In this document: positions 26,447 to 35,506 of the stretch, in pieces
Numbering within the stretch: position 1 is the stretch's first letter
Layout: every line of letters begins with the position of its first letter
Source of the DNA: JAICUY01 sp963716585
GTDB taxonomy: Bacteria > Chloroflexota > Limnocylindria > QHBO01
Direction: 5' to 3'
Length of the DNA stretch: 64,000 nt
Assembly: GCA_963716585.1 (NCBI GenBank)
Contig: CAVQTN010000004.1
Location: 682,001-746,000, forward strand
Notes under the pieces: model-generated
The model's database searches: none
What the model saw: only the letters and a program-made list of their open reading frames with translations
What the model was told of the DNA's origin: nothing
Translations under genes and position numbers: made by a program

Positions 26447-27376
26447 TCAGCCGCGCTCGCCGAAGACGCTGCGCAGGACGAACAGCACATTGGCCGGCCG
26501 TTCGGCCAGCCGCCGCATGAAGTACGGGTACCACTCGGTGCCGTACGGCACGTAGATCCGCATCCGATAGCCCTGCTCCAGCAGCTGCCGCTGCAGGTCG
26601 CGGCGAATTCCGTACAGCATCTGGAACTCGAACCTGTCGTGGCTGATGCCGCGCTCCGTCACGAAGTCGCTCACCGCGGCGATCATGTCCGGATCGTGGG
26701 TGGCGATGGCCGGGTAGGCGTCGGCTTCCAGCAGCAATTCGGCGATCTCGACGAATGATTGACCGATGCGCCCGCGGTCGTGCCAGGCGATCTCGGCCGG
26801 CTCGGCGTAGGCGCCCTTGCAGATGCGCACCCGGATGCCTTCCGCTGCCAGCGTCCTGGCATCGACCGCCGAGCGATGCAGGTAGGCCTGCAGCACCACG
26901 CCGACATCCCAACCCTCGGCGTGCAGGCGGCGCGTCACGTCGAGCGTGCGCTCGGTGTAGGCCGCACCCTCCATGTCGATGCGCACGAAGATCCCATGCT
27001 GCCGGCCGGCGTCCACAACCGGGCGCAGCACCTCCACGCACGCGTCGACACCGAGGTCGAGGCCCATCTGCGTGAGCTTGAGGCTGACATTGGCGTCCAG
27101 CTTCTCGACGGCGATGCGCTCGATGGTCGCCACGTAGGCACCGGCCGCGCGCTCGGCGGCGGCACGGTCGTCGACGCTCTCGCCGAGAACGTCGAGCGTC
27201 GCGGTCGCGGCCGCCTCGTTGAGTGCCCGCACAGCCGCCACGGCCTGGTCGAGCGTCGTACCTGCCACGAATCGCAGCGCCACGCGGCGCACCAGTGGGG
27301 TGTGGAGCGCGACGCCGGCGACCCAGCGGCGGTTGCTGAGCCATAGGAAGAAGCCGCGCATGAAGGAGGCGAGCAT
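26447..27376 (-). CDS. Proline dehydrogenase (monofunctional PRODH)
   Basis: A 309-residue FAD enzyme that oxidises proline to pyrroline-5-carboxylate. The TIM barrel shows VSLKLTQMGLDLG, FVRIDMEGAAYTERTLD, LQAYLHRSAVDA, IRVRICKGAYAEP, and the C-terminal FEFQMLYGIRRDLQ and YVPYGTEWYPYFMRRLAERP, all conserved in PRODH and PutA. The length fits the short single-domain bacterial form. No P5C dehydrogenase gene is in the window. It lies downstream of the pentose-phosphate run on the same strand, 73 bp after the small Trx-like gene. Confidence 0.95.
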   Translation of the reverse strand: MLASFMRGFFLWLSNRRWVAGVALHTPLVRRVALRFVAGTTLDQAVAAVRALNEAAATATLDVLGESVDDRAAAERAAGAYVATIERIAVEKLDANVSLKLTQMGLDLGVDACVEVLRPVVDAGRQHGIFVRIDMEGAAYTERTLDVTRRLHAEGWDVGVVLQAYLHRSAVDARTLAAEGIRVRICKGAYAEPAEIAWHDRGRIGQSFVEIAELLLEADAYPAIATHDPDMIAAVSDFVTERGISHDRFEFQMLYGIRRDLQRQLLEQGYRMRIYVPYGTEWYPYFMRRLAERPANVLFVLRSVFGERG

Positions 27377-27449
27377 CGGCGCGAGTGTACCGAGGCTGCG
27401 CCGTGCGGCGTGGCGTTCGATTGCCGCCGACGCCGAGGTGCCCAGCTGC

Positions 27450-27752
27450 CTAGCGGCGGCCGTGGCTCCAGCCGCGCGCGCGCTCGACCGCTCCCCGAAT
27501 CAGCTCCTTGTCGGGCAGTGGCCGGCGCAGCGAGAGCCCGATCGGGCCGCCGGCCTCCCGACCGACATCCTGTCCGTCGATCCGGATCGTCGGAGAGCCA
27601 GTGAACCGCAGGAGCTCCGCATCGGCCTGGCTTCCGACGGCGACCATCTGGATGGTGGTCTCGAAGGCGTCCTCGGTGAGGACTTCGACCAGCTGCTGCC
27701 GGGTGGTCATGTAGTCGGGATCTGCGTCCCAGTAGAGCAGCTCGACGCGCAT
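27450..27752 (-). CDS. Small thioredoxin-fold protein lacking active-site cysteines
   Basis: A 100-residue protein starting MRVELLYWDADPDYMTTRQQL, with LLRFTGSPTIRIDGQDVG as the cis-proline half of a thioredoxin fold. Relatives carry Cys after the first strand (a DGCPNW-like block). Here that position reads DADPDY and no Cys occurs at all, so a redox role through a disulfide is unlikely. It follows the small membrane protein gene by 10 bp at the end of the pentose-phosphate operon. It may bind a ligand or partner instead; this is inference. Confidence 0.7.
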   Translation of the reverse strand: MRVELLYWDADPDYMTTRQQLVEVLTEDAFETTIQMVAVGSQADAELLRFTGSPTIRIDGQDVGREAGGPIGLSLRRPLPDKELIRGAVERARGWSHGRR

Positions 27753-27762
27753 CGGCGTCAGG

Positions 27763-28035
27763 TCAGCTGCCGGCGTACGTGAAGAAGCCGACCAGGCAGA
27801 AGAGAGCCACGACGCCGAGACCGATGCCGATGAAGACGCTGCGTCGTTCCTCGCCGGTCATCCCCTCGCTCGGCCTCTCCGAGCGCGACATGGCGCGCCC
27901 TCGCCAGGCCATGTAGCGATCGGCGTTGGCGTCGGCGACATCTCGGCGCCGGTATGCCTCCCAGGCGCGCCAGCCGACCAGGTACGAGGCGGCACCCGCC
28001 ACCAGCGCGGCGAGCAGCCACGGCCAGGCAGTCAC
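27763..28035 (-). CDS. Small membrane protein with two predicted helices
   Basis: A 90-residue protein read from GTG 28035, overlapping the pgl stop by 4 nt. It has one helix at the N-terminus (WPWLLAALVAGAASYLVGW) and one at the C-terminus (SVFIGIGLGVVALFCLVGFF), with a charged middle (AWEAYRRRDVADANADRYMAWRGR) that should be cytoplasmic or looped. No family is recognised. Position suggests co-expression with the pentose-phosphate genes. Confidence 0.65.
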   Translation of the reverse strand: MTAWPWLLAALVAGAASYLVGWRAWEAYRRRDVADANADRYMAWRGRAMSRSERPSEGMTGEERRSVFIGIGLGVVALFCLVGFFTYAGS

Positions 28036-28769
28036 TGCCCCGCCTGGGGACCGGCGGCGTCGATGTCCACCAGCCATTCGGTCCGCTCGGCGTTGACCCG
28101 TGCCGCAGGCAACCCGCTGCTGCCGCCGCGCACCGCGTTGAACGCCGCCGCCTTGTCCGCGCCGGTCACCACGAAGACGACCTGCCGCGCGGCATCGATG
28201 AGCGGAAACGTGAAGGTCATGCGCCATGTCGCGAGCGCCGGCGACCAGTTGGCGACGACCCACCGATCCCGCACCTCGAGCGCCGCGCTGCCGGGAAACA
28301 GCGAAGCGGTGTGCCCGTCGGGTCCCATCCCCAGCCAGATCAGGTCGAACGACGGCAGGGCGTCGCCCGGTGGCTGGAAGACGGCGCGCAGCTCCTGTTC
28401 GTAGGCCGCCGCCGCCGCGTCGAGGTCAGCCGCGTCGGCGTGCATGCGGTGGACGCGCTCCCGGCGGACCCCGGGCAGGCGCGAGACGAGCATCGCGTCC
28501 GCCACACCGAAGTTGGACTCGGGATCGTCAGGTGGGACCGCGCGCTCGTCTCCCCAGAAGAAGTCGACCCGGCTCCAGTCGACGCTGCCGGCCCGCCGAT
28601 CGGCGACGAGCAACGGGTAGACGGCCTTCGGTGACGAGCCGCCGGAGAGTGCCACGCGAAACACGCCACGCTCGTCGATCGCGGCCTGGGCCGCGGAGAT
28701 CACGCGGTCGGCTGCGGCCTCGGCGACCGCGGCGGGATCCGGCAGGACCGCCACGTCGCGACGGTTCAC
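28032..28769 (-). CDS. pgl: 6-phosphogluconolactonase
   Basis: A 245-residue enzyme that hydrolyses 6-phosphogluconolactone to 6-phosphogluconate. It shows RVALSGGSSPKAVYPLL, VDFFWGDERAVPPDDPESNF, FDLIWLGMGPDGHTASLFPG and a C-terminal FVVTGADKAAAFNAV, all diagnostic for the DevB-type lactonase. GTG 28769 overlaps the opcA stop by 4 nt. It follows zwf and opcA, completing the oxidative branch in pathway order. Confidence 0.97.
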   Translation of the reverse strand: MNRRDVAVLPDPAAVAEAAADRVISAAQAAIDERGVFRVALSGGSSPKAVYPLLVADRRAGSVDWSRVDFFWGDERAVPPDDPESNFGVADAMLVSRLPGVRRERVHRMHADAADLDAAAAAYEQELRAVFQPPGDALPSFDLIWLGMGPDGHTASLFPGSAALEVRDRWVVANWSPALATWRMTFTFPLIDAARQVVFVVTGADKAAAFNAVRGGSSGLPAARVNAERTEWLVDIDAAGPQAGQ

Positions 28770-30028
28770 GCAGCCCCCTCGATTGGCTGGGCTGCGGCGA
28801 GGAAGATGGCCGCGGCCCGGAGTGACGCCTCATAGACCGGCTCGTTGCGCTCGGTGATCAGGTCGGCGCTCAACAGATCGGCCTCGCTGGGCTCATCCAT
28901 CGGCACGTGGCGCAGCAGCGCGGTCATGCCGTCGGCGTTGGTGGCGACCGTGGCCACGTCGCCGTCGCGATCGATGATGAACTCGGCCGCCCCCGTCTCG
29001 CCGAGTGCGCGGAGGTGGACGTTCAACAGCTCGCCGGGCGGATAGGAATCGGTCTTCACCGGCTCGAGGATCAGCTCGATCATCTCGTAGCGGCCCTCGA
29101 GGCGCAGGCGCAGGCGCCCGTCGCGCAAGGGCTCCTCGGCGCGGTCGCGCTTCCAGCGCAGACGCGAGGCGAGCCAACCGGCGTACAGCAGCGCCTGGCT
29201 CATCGGCGAACGGACTCCCGGCGCGACGTCGGCGTCGTCCCGGTGTCGGGAGGAGCCGCCGGATGCGACGGCATAGCGCAGCAGCAGTCGGTTCAGGTTC
29301 GGCAGGTAGCGACGGAAGCGCGGAACGTCGAAGAACTCTGCGGTCAGCTCCTGCCACCAGCCAAGGCGATCCCAGAGCAGGTCGCCCACGCCGCTTCGAC
29401 GACGCAGGGTGGCCAGGCGCCGATAGCCGGTCAGCAGGTCGACGAAGTCCGAACTGTCAACGATGAGGCGGTCGGCCATCCCGACCAGCTGGTCGAAGAC
29501 CGGATGGCCGAACGGCGGGTCGCCCGGCCACCAGACGTGGGTCGGCAGGTCATGGATCAGCAGCGGCGCGACGATGCCGGAGAGGTGCCGGGCGGCCTCC
29601 CCGCGGACGGTGAGCACGACCTCCTCGTAGCACACGCGCTCGCTGTCCTCGCCGGCGGTGTGGCAATGGGTGCTGATCCGCGCGTCGATGGGATCGCCGG
29701 CGGCCTCGGGGTCGGCAACCAGCACGATCGCTCGCGACGGGTGCCGGATCCCGAGGTCCATCATGGTGCGCACCACCCGACCGGCCGCCTCGGCATCGAC
29801 GACCGTCACGATGAGGTTCAGGACTGACGCGCGCGCGTGCGGCAGGCCCTTCTCGGTGACAAGCCGCGTGCCACCGTCGTCGACCGGCGGCGCCCACAGG
29901 CTGGCGAGCTGGCTCTCGATCGCCGGCACGCTCGTGCCACGTTGCTCCCACACCGGCGTCGCCAGCGACTCGGCATCGGCGAAGCGAGCAAGCCGACGCT
30001 GGACAGCGCGCTCGTTCCCGCCGCTCAC
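28766..30028 (-). CDS. opcA: Glucose-6-phosphate dehydrogenase assembly protein OpcA
   Basis: A protein of 420 residues from GTG 30028, or 424 from ATG 30040. OpcA supports assembly or activation of glucose-6-phosphate dehydrogenase in cyanobacteria and actinobacteria. Seen here are TPVWEQRGTSVPAIESQLASLW, RASVLNLIVTV, LIHDLPTHVWWPGDPPF and DRLIVDSSDF, which match the family well. It sits directly between zwf and pgl with 4-nt overlaps at both ends if GTG is used. Confidence 0.93.
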   Translation of the reverse strand: MSGGNERAVQRRLARFADAESLATPVWEQRGTSVPAIESQLASLWAPPVDDGGTRLVTEKGLPHARASVLNLIVTVVDAEAAGRVVRTMMDLGIRHPSRAIVLVADPEAAGDPIDARISTHCHTAGEDSERVCYEEVVLTVRGEAARHLSGIVAPLLIHDLPTHVWWPGDPPFGHPVFDQLVGMADRLIVDSSDFVDLLTGYRRLATLRRRSGVGDLLWDRLGWWQELTAEFFDVPRFRRYLPNLNRLLLRYAVASGGSSRHRDDADVAPGVRSPMSQALLYAGWLASRLRWKRDRAEEPLRDGRLRLRLEGRYEMIELILEPVKTDSYPPGELLNVHLRALGETGAAEFIIDRDGDVATVATNADGMTALLRHVPMDEPSEADLLSADLITERNEPVYEASLRAAAIFLAAAQPIEGAA

Positions 30029-31671
30029 GGCCGCCGCCATTCCCGGCCGTCGCGTTCCATCAGCTCGTCCGCGGCTGGCGGGCCCCATGACCCGGCCGAG
30101 TAGAAGTGCAGCGGACCGCCGTCGCCGGCCGACCACGCCCGCAGGATCCCGTCGAGGATCTCCCAGGCGCGCTCCACCTCGTCGTCGCGGGTGAAGAGCG
30201 ACGGATCGCCGATCATGGCGTCGAGGAGCAGCGTCTCGTAGGCGTCCGGCGAGTCGACCGCGAACGAGCTTCCGTAGCGGAAATCCATGTTCACGGTGCG
30301 GATCTGGAGTCCCTGACCGGGCACCTTGGCGCCGAAGCGCAGCAGGATCCCCTCGTCGGGCTGGATGCGCATGGCCAGCACGTTGGGCTCGATGACCGGG
30401 TTGCCGGCGCGGGCGAAGAGTGCCAGCGGCGCACGTTTGAACTGGACGGCGATCTCGGTGACCCGCGTCGCGAGCGCCTTGCCGGTGCGAATGTAGAACG
30501 GCACGCCGGCCCAGCGCCACGAGTCGATCGCCAGCTTGATCGCGACGTAGGTGGCTGTCTCGCTGTCCGGAGCCACGTCCGGCTCATCGCGATAGGAAGC
30601 CACCTTGGCTCCCTCGACCCAGCCCGACACGTACTGGCCATGCACCGACTGGTTGGCCACCTCGGCGACAGGAATCGGCTTGACGGCACGCAGCACCTTG
30701 ACCTTCTCGTCACGGAGGTCCTGGGCCTTGAACTCCACCGGCGGATCCATGGCAAAGGTGGCCATCAGCTGCAGTGCGTGGTTCTGCACGATGTCGCGCA
30801 GCGCCCCGACCTGGTCGTAGAACTCGCCGCGTCCTTCGACGCCGACCGTCTCGGCAACCGTGATCTGCACCGAGTCGATGTAGCGGCGGTTCCAGATTGG
30901 CTCGAAGATTCCGTTGCCGAACCGAAAGACGGCCAGGTTCTGGACCGTTTCCTTGCCGAGATAGTGATCGATGCGGTAGATCTGGTCCTCGTCGAAGACC
31001 TCGCGCAGCTCGCGGTTGAGCGCCCGCGCGGAGCTCAGGTCGTAGCCGAACGGCTTCTCGACGATGACCCGCACCCAGCCCTGCTTGCCGCCGTCGGTGC
31101 GCCGATGACCGGTCAGGCCGGCCTCGCCCAGCCGCTGGACGATCTCAGGGTAGAGCTTCGGCGGCACCGCCAGGTAGAAGAGCCGGTTGCCCGCCGTGCC
31201 GCGGTCGCGGTCGATCCGTTCCAGCCGCTTGCCCAGCTCGATGTAGGCCTGCGGGTCATCCAGGTCGCCGCGGTGGTATTCGACCCCTTTGGCGAACGAC
31301 CCCCAGACCGATTCCTTGGCCGGCCGGTTGCGACTGAATTGGTCGATCGACTCACGCAGGTGATCCCGGAAGGCCCCCTCCGCCAGGTCCCGACGCGCGA
31401 AGCCGACGACCGTGAATTCGGGCGGCAGGAAACCACCGAGCATCAGGTTGTAGAGCGCGGGGGCGAGTTTGCGCTCGGTCAGATCGCCGGTGGCGCCGCA
31501 GATGACCATGGTGCACGGCTCCGGCATGCGATCCAGGCGCAGGCCCTCGCGCAGCGGGTTCCGCGACGAGGCCGACGCCATCGCGCCGCCTCGCCTGCCC
31601 GTCGCATCGTCGCGGGTCGCCTGCGCGTCCGGCTCGGTGGCGCTGCGGTTCGGGGCGCTGCCGGTCGGCAT
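30025..31671 (-). CDS. zwf: Glucose-6-phosphate 1-dehydrogenase
   Basis: A 548-residue enzyme making 6-phosphogluconolactone and NAD(P)H. Residues 50-65 hold the nucleotide loop MVICGATGDLTERKLAP. The active-site signature RIDHYLGKE spans R233-E241, followed by VQNLAVFRFGN. The C-terminal domain has NPVIEPNVLAMRIQPDEG and AWEILDGIL. The first 40 residues are an unusual Ala/Arg/Ser-rich extension and may not be folded. ATG 31671 starts 3 bp after the gnd stop, within the pentose-phosphate operon. Confidence 0.98.
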   Translation of the reverse strand: MPTGSAPNRSATEPDAQATRDDATGRRGGAMASASSRNPLREGLRLDRMPEPCTMVICGATGDLTERKLAPALYNLMLGGFLPPEFTVVGFARRDLAEGAFRDHLRESIDQFSRNRPAKESVWGSFAKGVEYHRGDLDDPQAYIELGKRLERIDRDRGTAGNRLFYLAVPPKLYPEIVQRLGEAGLTGHRRTDGGKQGWVRVIVEKPFGYDLSSARALNRELREVFDEDQIYRIDHYLGKETVQNLAVFRFGNGIFEPIWNRRYIDSVQITVAETVGVEGRGEFYDQVGALRDIVQNHALQLMATFAMDPPVEFKAQDLRDEKVKVLRAVKPIPVAEVANQSVHGQYVSGWVEGAKVASYRDEPDVAPDSETATYVAIKLAIDSWRWAGVPFYIRTGKALATRVTEIAVQFKRAPLALFARAGNPVIEPNVLAMRIQPDEGILLRFGAKVPGQGLQIRTVNMDFRYGSSFAVDSPDAYETLLLDAMIGDPSLFTRDDEVERAWEILDGILRAWSAGDGGPLHFYSAGSWGPPAADELMERDGREWRRP

Positions 31672-31674
31672 GGC

Positions 31675-32619
31675 CTAATGTTCGCTGCGGGGCACGGCCG
31701 GCGGCGCGCTCTTGATCGCGTGCCCACCGAATTCGTTGCGCAACGCCGCCAGCACGCGGTCGGCGTACGAGTCGGGAGAGCGCCGGCTGCGCAGGCGCTG
31801 CAGCAGGCTCAGGGTGATGACCGGTGCCGGCACGTCGTGATCGATGGCGTCGAACACCGTCCAGCGTCCCTCGCCGGAGTCGGCGACCCATCCCGAGATG
31901 TCGGCGAGATCGCTTCCCTCCTTCTCGAACGCGTTGCCGGCAAGCTCCAGCAGCCACGATCGGATGACGCTGCCGTGATTCCACATGCGCGCCACCGCCG
32001 CCAGGTCGAGGTCGTAATCCGACGCATGAAGGATGTCGAACCCCTCGCCGTAGGCCTGCATCACGCCGTACTCGATCCCGTTGTGCACCATCTTGACGTA
32101 GTGCCCCGCACCCGCCGGGCCGCAGTACAGGTAGCCCGCCTCCGGCGCGAGGGTCCTGATCATCGGTTCGACGCGATCGAACACGTCGCGCGCGCCGCCG
32201 ACCATGATGCAGAAGCCGACTTCCAGGCCCCATACCCCGCCCGACACGCCGAAGTCGAGCCAGCCGAGGCCCTTTCCGCCGAGAGCCGCGGCGCGACGCT
32301 GGGAGTCGTGGAAGTTCGAGTTGCCGGCGTCGATGATCACATCACCGGGCTCGAGGATGCCAGCCAGCTGGTCGATCATCGCCTGTGTAGCGTCGCCGGA
32401 TGGCACGCTGACCAGGACGTGGCGAGGCGCGTCGAGCCTGGCGACCAACGTCTCGAGCGGCTCGGCGACGACGATGTGCCCGTTGTTCTCGGGCTCCCCG
32501 GCGACCTCGGCGGCGACCGATGCGGTCCGGTTCCAGACGACCACGTCGTGCCCCCCGCGCGCCAGGCGCCGCGCCATGCCAGCGCCCATGCGCCCGAGCC
32601 CACAGATGCCGATCTGCAT
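31675..32619 (-). CDS. gnd: 6-phosphogluconate dehydrogenase, decarboxylating (short GndA/YqeC type)
   Basis: A 314-residue enzyme turning 6-phosphogluconate into ribulose 5-phosphate. The Rossmann motif is IGICGLGRMGAGMARRL, followed by DVIIDAGNSNFHDSQRR, DFGVSGGVWGLEVG, and the catalytic GHYVKMVHNGIEYGVMQAYGEG. The length of about 310 fits the short form, which is often NAD-preferring, rather than the 470-residue form. GGGAG lies 4 nt before ATG 32619. Because a longer reading runs into the pgi gene in another frame, the ATG here is preferred. Confidence 0.96.
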   Translation of the reverse strand: MQIGICGLGRMGAGMARRLARGGHDVVVWNRTASVAAEVAGEPENNGHIVVAEPLETLVARLDAPRHVLVSVPSGDATQAMIDQLAGILEPGDVIIDAGNSNFHDSQRRAAALGGKGLGWLDFGVSGGVWGLEVGFCIMVGGARDVFDRVEPMIRTLAPEAGYLYCGPAGAGHYVKMVHNGIEYGVMQAYGEGFDILHASDYDLDLAAVARMWNHGSVIRSWLLELAGNAFEKEGSDLADISGWVADSGEGRWTVFDAIDHDVPAPVITLSLLQRLRSRRSPDSYADRVLAALRNEFGGHAIKSAPPAVPRSEH

Positions 32620-32641
32620 GATCTCCCTTTCTTGGTATCGG

Positions 32642-34378
32642 TCAGGCGCTGAGCAGGCCGGACAGCGCGGCGGCGACCATCTCTTCCAGGGCCGGCAGGC
32701 CGGCGCCGGCATCTGCCAGGTGGAGGCGCAGCACGCGCCGGCGACGGCGTTCGAGCGACTGCAGATCGCCGAGCGCCTCGGCCGCGATGAGCAGGCCGAA
32801 CGTCTCGTCCCAGCCGGGAATGGGCAGGTCCTTGTGCGGTTCGGCGGTGATCTGCAGGTAGACGCCGCTGTCGGGGCCGCCCTTGTGCAGCTGCCCCGTC
32901 GAGTGCAGGAAGCGCGGGCCGAAGCCGAGCGTCGTGGCAACGCCGAGCGCATCGCGAATCTGCGCTCGAGTTCGCTGAAGCAGGGCCTCCACCTCTCGAT
33001 CCTTCGGCAGATAGGCAAGCATCGCGACGTAGTCGCCCGGCTGCACCAGGCTCAGCAGCTGGCGGATGCCGCCGTCAACACTCGGCGGCGTGTCGCCGAT
33101 TGCCACCGGGTCGCCGTAGAGCGCCATCCCCTGCGTCGCGACCAGCGGGGCAGCTGACGTCAGTCGGCCCGTGTCACGCGCCGAGGCGAGCAGCTGCCTG
33201 GTGGCGTCCTTGCTCTCCTGGACGTTCGGCTGGTCGAAGGGGTCGATTTCCAGGATCATGCCCGCAGCCGCGGTCGCGACCTCCCAACGGATGAACTCGC
33301 CCCCGATATCCAGTGCGTCGGCCAGCTCGATGTGCAGGAAGGGATGCCCCAGCCCGGTGAGTGACTCCGAAAGGCGGCCCCACTCGGTGTCGGGATCGTC
33401 TGCCAGGGTGATGAGCACGAAGCAGCGGTCGTCGCCGTACTGGCGCGGCTCGCCGATCGGCTCGCCGACGATCGGCACGATGCCGGTCCCCCTCTTGCCC
33501 GTGCTCTCGGCGATGAGCTGCTCCACCCAGTCGCCGAAGCTGGCGAGGCGTGACGAGGTCAGGATGGTGAGCTTGTCGCGGCCCGCCGCGGCGGCCTCGC
33601 CCAGGTAGGCGCCCAGCCGAAGTCCGGGGTTGTCGTCGGGCGCCTGGCGGCAGCGCTCGCCCATCGCAGAGGCGCGTGCCAGCAGCGCCGTGATCGGCAC
33701 CCCGTGCAGCGCCGCGGGCAGCAGCCCGAACACGGTGAGCGCCGAGTACCGGCCGCCGACGTCCGGCGGCCCGTCGACGATGGCTCGGAACTCCTGGCTG
33801 CGCGCCAGGTCGGCAAGCGCGGTGCCTGGATCGGTGATGGCGATGAAGTCGAGTGCCGGCGCCTCGGCCGCCATCACCGCGTGGAACGCATTCGGTTCGG
33901 TGGTCGTGCCCGACTTGGAACTGACGCAGAAGATGGTGCGCGCGGCCGTGGCCCACTCGCGGAAGCCGCGCACCGCGGCTGGGTGGGTCGAGTCCAGGAT
34001 CCGCAGCTCGAGGCCGTCGCTGCCCGGAGCCGCGGCGCCATCGCCGAAGCCGAAGACCCGGCTGAAGACCTCCGGGGCAAGCGACGAGCCGCCCATGCCC
34101 AGGACCGCCGCGCGCGTGTAGCCGTCGCGCCGCACGGCGGCGGCGAGCTGCTCCAGCTCGGGCAGGCGTGCCTGCATCGACTCGGGGAGGTCGAGCCAGC
34201 CGAGCCAGGCGGCGAGCTCATCGGGCGGCTTGCCCGACGCCGACCAGAGCGTGCCGTCCTTCTGCCAGAGGCGCCCGGCGACGCGCGCATCGGTCCAGGA
34301 CTCCAGGCGCCCTGCGATCGCGGACTGCAGCTCCGCGCTGACGCTGCGGTCGACCCGCTCGGTCACCGGATTGCTCAC
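32642..34378 (-). CDS. pgi: Glucose-6-phosphate isomerase
   Basis: A 578-residue isomerase linking fructose-6-phosphate and glucose-6-phosphate. The N-terminal SIS part has AAVLGMGGSSLAPEVF and IFCVSSKSGTTTEPNAF; the second has GIVPIVGEPIGEP and RFLHSTGQLHKGGPDSG with the catalytic Lys/His region. It resembles the isomerase half of the bifunctional transaldolase/isomerase proteins, but here it is a separate gene whose GTG 34378 overlaps the tal stop by 4 nt. It may have arisen by splitting of the fused gene, or reflect the state before fusion. Confidence 0.95.
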   Translation of the reverse strand: MSNPVTERVDRSVSAELQSAIAGRLESWTDARVAGRLWQKDGTLWSASGKPPDELAAWLGWLDLPESMQARLPELEQLAAAVRRDGYTRAAVLGMGGSSLAPEVFSRVFGFGDGAAAPGSDGLELRILDSTHPAAVRGFREWATAARTIFCVSSKSGTTTEPNAFHAVMAAEAPALDFIAITDPGTALADLARSQEFRAIVDGPPDVGGRYSALTVFGLLPAALHGVPITALLARASAMGERCRQAPDDNPGLRLGAYLGEAAAAGRDKLTILTSSRLASFGDWVEQLIAESTGKRGTGIVPIVGEPIGEPRQYGDDRCFVLITLADDPDTEWGRLSESLTGLGHPFLHIELADALDIGGEFIRWEVATAAAGMILEIDPFDQPNVQESKDATRQLLASARDTGRLTSAAPLVATQGMALYGDPVAIGDTPPSVDGGIRQLLSLVQPGDYVAMLAYLPKDREVEALLQRTRAQIRDALGVATTLGFGPRFLHSTGQLHKGGPDSGVYLQITAEPHKDLPIPGWDETFGLLIAAEALGDLQSLERRRRRVLRLHLADAGAGLPALEEMVAAALSGLLSA

Positions 34379-35478
34379 GCCGGCGCGAGGGCCTTGCGCT
34401 GGCTGTCGATCGTGTCCATCAGGTCGACGAACGACTTGGTGAAGGACGCGATGCCCTCGGTGATCAGCTCGTCGGTGACCTGCCGCATGTCGATGCCCTG
34501 CGCACCGAGCTCTCGCAGCGACTGGCGGGCGGCGTCCACGTCGTGATCGACGGTGCGCTGCACATCACCGTGGTCGAGGAATGCCTTGATCGTGTCGATC
34601 GGCATGGTGTTGACGGTCTCGGGGCCGATGAGCGCCTCGACGTACAGCACGTCGCGGTAGTCGGGGTTCTTTGTCGAGGTGCTGGCCCACAGGCAACGCT
34701 GCACCTGCGCTCCGGCAGCCCGCAGCTCCTCGAAGTCGGCGCCGTGGAAGATCTCGGAGTACGCCTGGTATGCCATCTTGGCGTTGGCGATGGCTGCCTG
34801 GCCGAGGACGTTCAGGGCACCGTCCTTGCCCACCGCCTGCAGCTGCTTGTCGACCTTGGTGTCGACCCGGCTGACGAAGAAGCTGGCGACCGAGGCGATC
34901 CGGTCGATCGGCTGTCCGTTGGCCTGCCGCTGCTTGAGGCCGTCGATGAAGGCCCGCGCGACGTCCCGGTACACGTCCACGCTGAACATGAGCGTGATGT
35001 TGATGTTGATCCCCTCGGCGATGCACTGCCTGATCGCCGGGATGCCGGCGTCGGTCGCGGGGATCTTGACGAAGACGTTGGGCCGGGCCAGGCGCGTCCA
35101 CAGGTGGCGGGCGCGCGCGATGGTCCCCGCCGTGTCGTTGGAGAGTGCCGGCTCGACCTCGATGGAGGCGAAGCCGTCGGTGCCGTTCGAGGCGTCGTAC
35201 ACCTCGCGCAGTGCATCGGCCGCATCGCCGACGTCGCCGATCGCGATCTCCTCGAAGATCTGGTCGTTGGTGTGGCCCGCGTCGATCTGCTGCTTGATCA
35301 GCTCGTCGTACTGGCCGCTGCTGACCGCCTTGGCGAAGATGGTCGGGTTGCTTGTCAGCCCGCGGATGCCCTGGCCGATGAGATCGGCAAGCCGCCCGGT
35401 GCTGATGAGCTCACGGTCGATGAAGTCGATCCACGGGCTCTGGTCCTGCTCGGCGTGAAGCCGCTGCAACGTGTTCAT
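34375..35478 (-). CDS. tal: Transaldolase
   Basis: A 367-residue TalB/TAL-type enzyme of the non-oxidative branch. The fold shows LIGQGIRGLTSNPTIFAKAV, RARHLWTRLARPNVFVKIPAT with the Schiff-base Lys, GININITLMFSVDVYRDV, VASFFVSRVDTKVDKQL and RCLWASTSTKNPDYRD. GAGGAGAG precedes ATG 35478 by 6 nt. It is 28 bp from the end of tkt and coupled to pgi. The closest architecture is the transaldolase half of tal-pgi fusions. Confidence 0.97.
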   Translation of the reverse strand: MNTLQRLHAEQDQSPWIDFIDRELISTGRLADLIGQGIRGLTSNPTIFAKAVSSGQYDELIKQQIDAGHTNDQIFEEIAIGDVGDAADALREVYDASNGTDGFASIEVEPALSNDTAGTIARARHLWTRLARPNVFVKIPATDAGIPAIRQCIAEGININITLMFSVDVYRDVARAFIDGLKQRQANGQPIDRIASVASFFVSRVDTKVDKQLQAVGKDGALNVLGQAAIANAKMAYQAYSEIFHGADFEELRAAGAQVQRCLWASTSTKNPDYRDVLYVEALIGPETVNTMPIDTIKAFLDHGDVQRTVDHDVDAARQSLRELGAQGIDMRQVTDELITEGIASFTKSFVDLMDTIDSQRKALAPA

Positions 35479-35506
35479 GGGTGCTCTCCTCAGGGATGGG
35501 CCGGCG

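Noticed and set aside
30106..32652. An 848-codon plus-strand frame opposite zwf and gnd
   Set aside because: It covers two well recognised genes on the other strand and has no recognisable domain.
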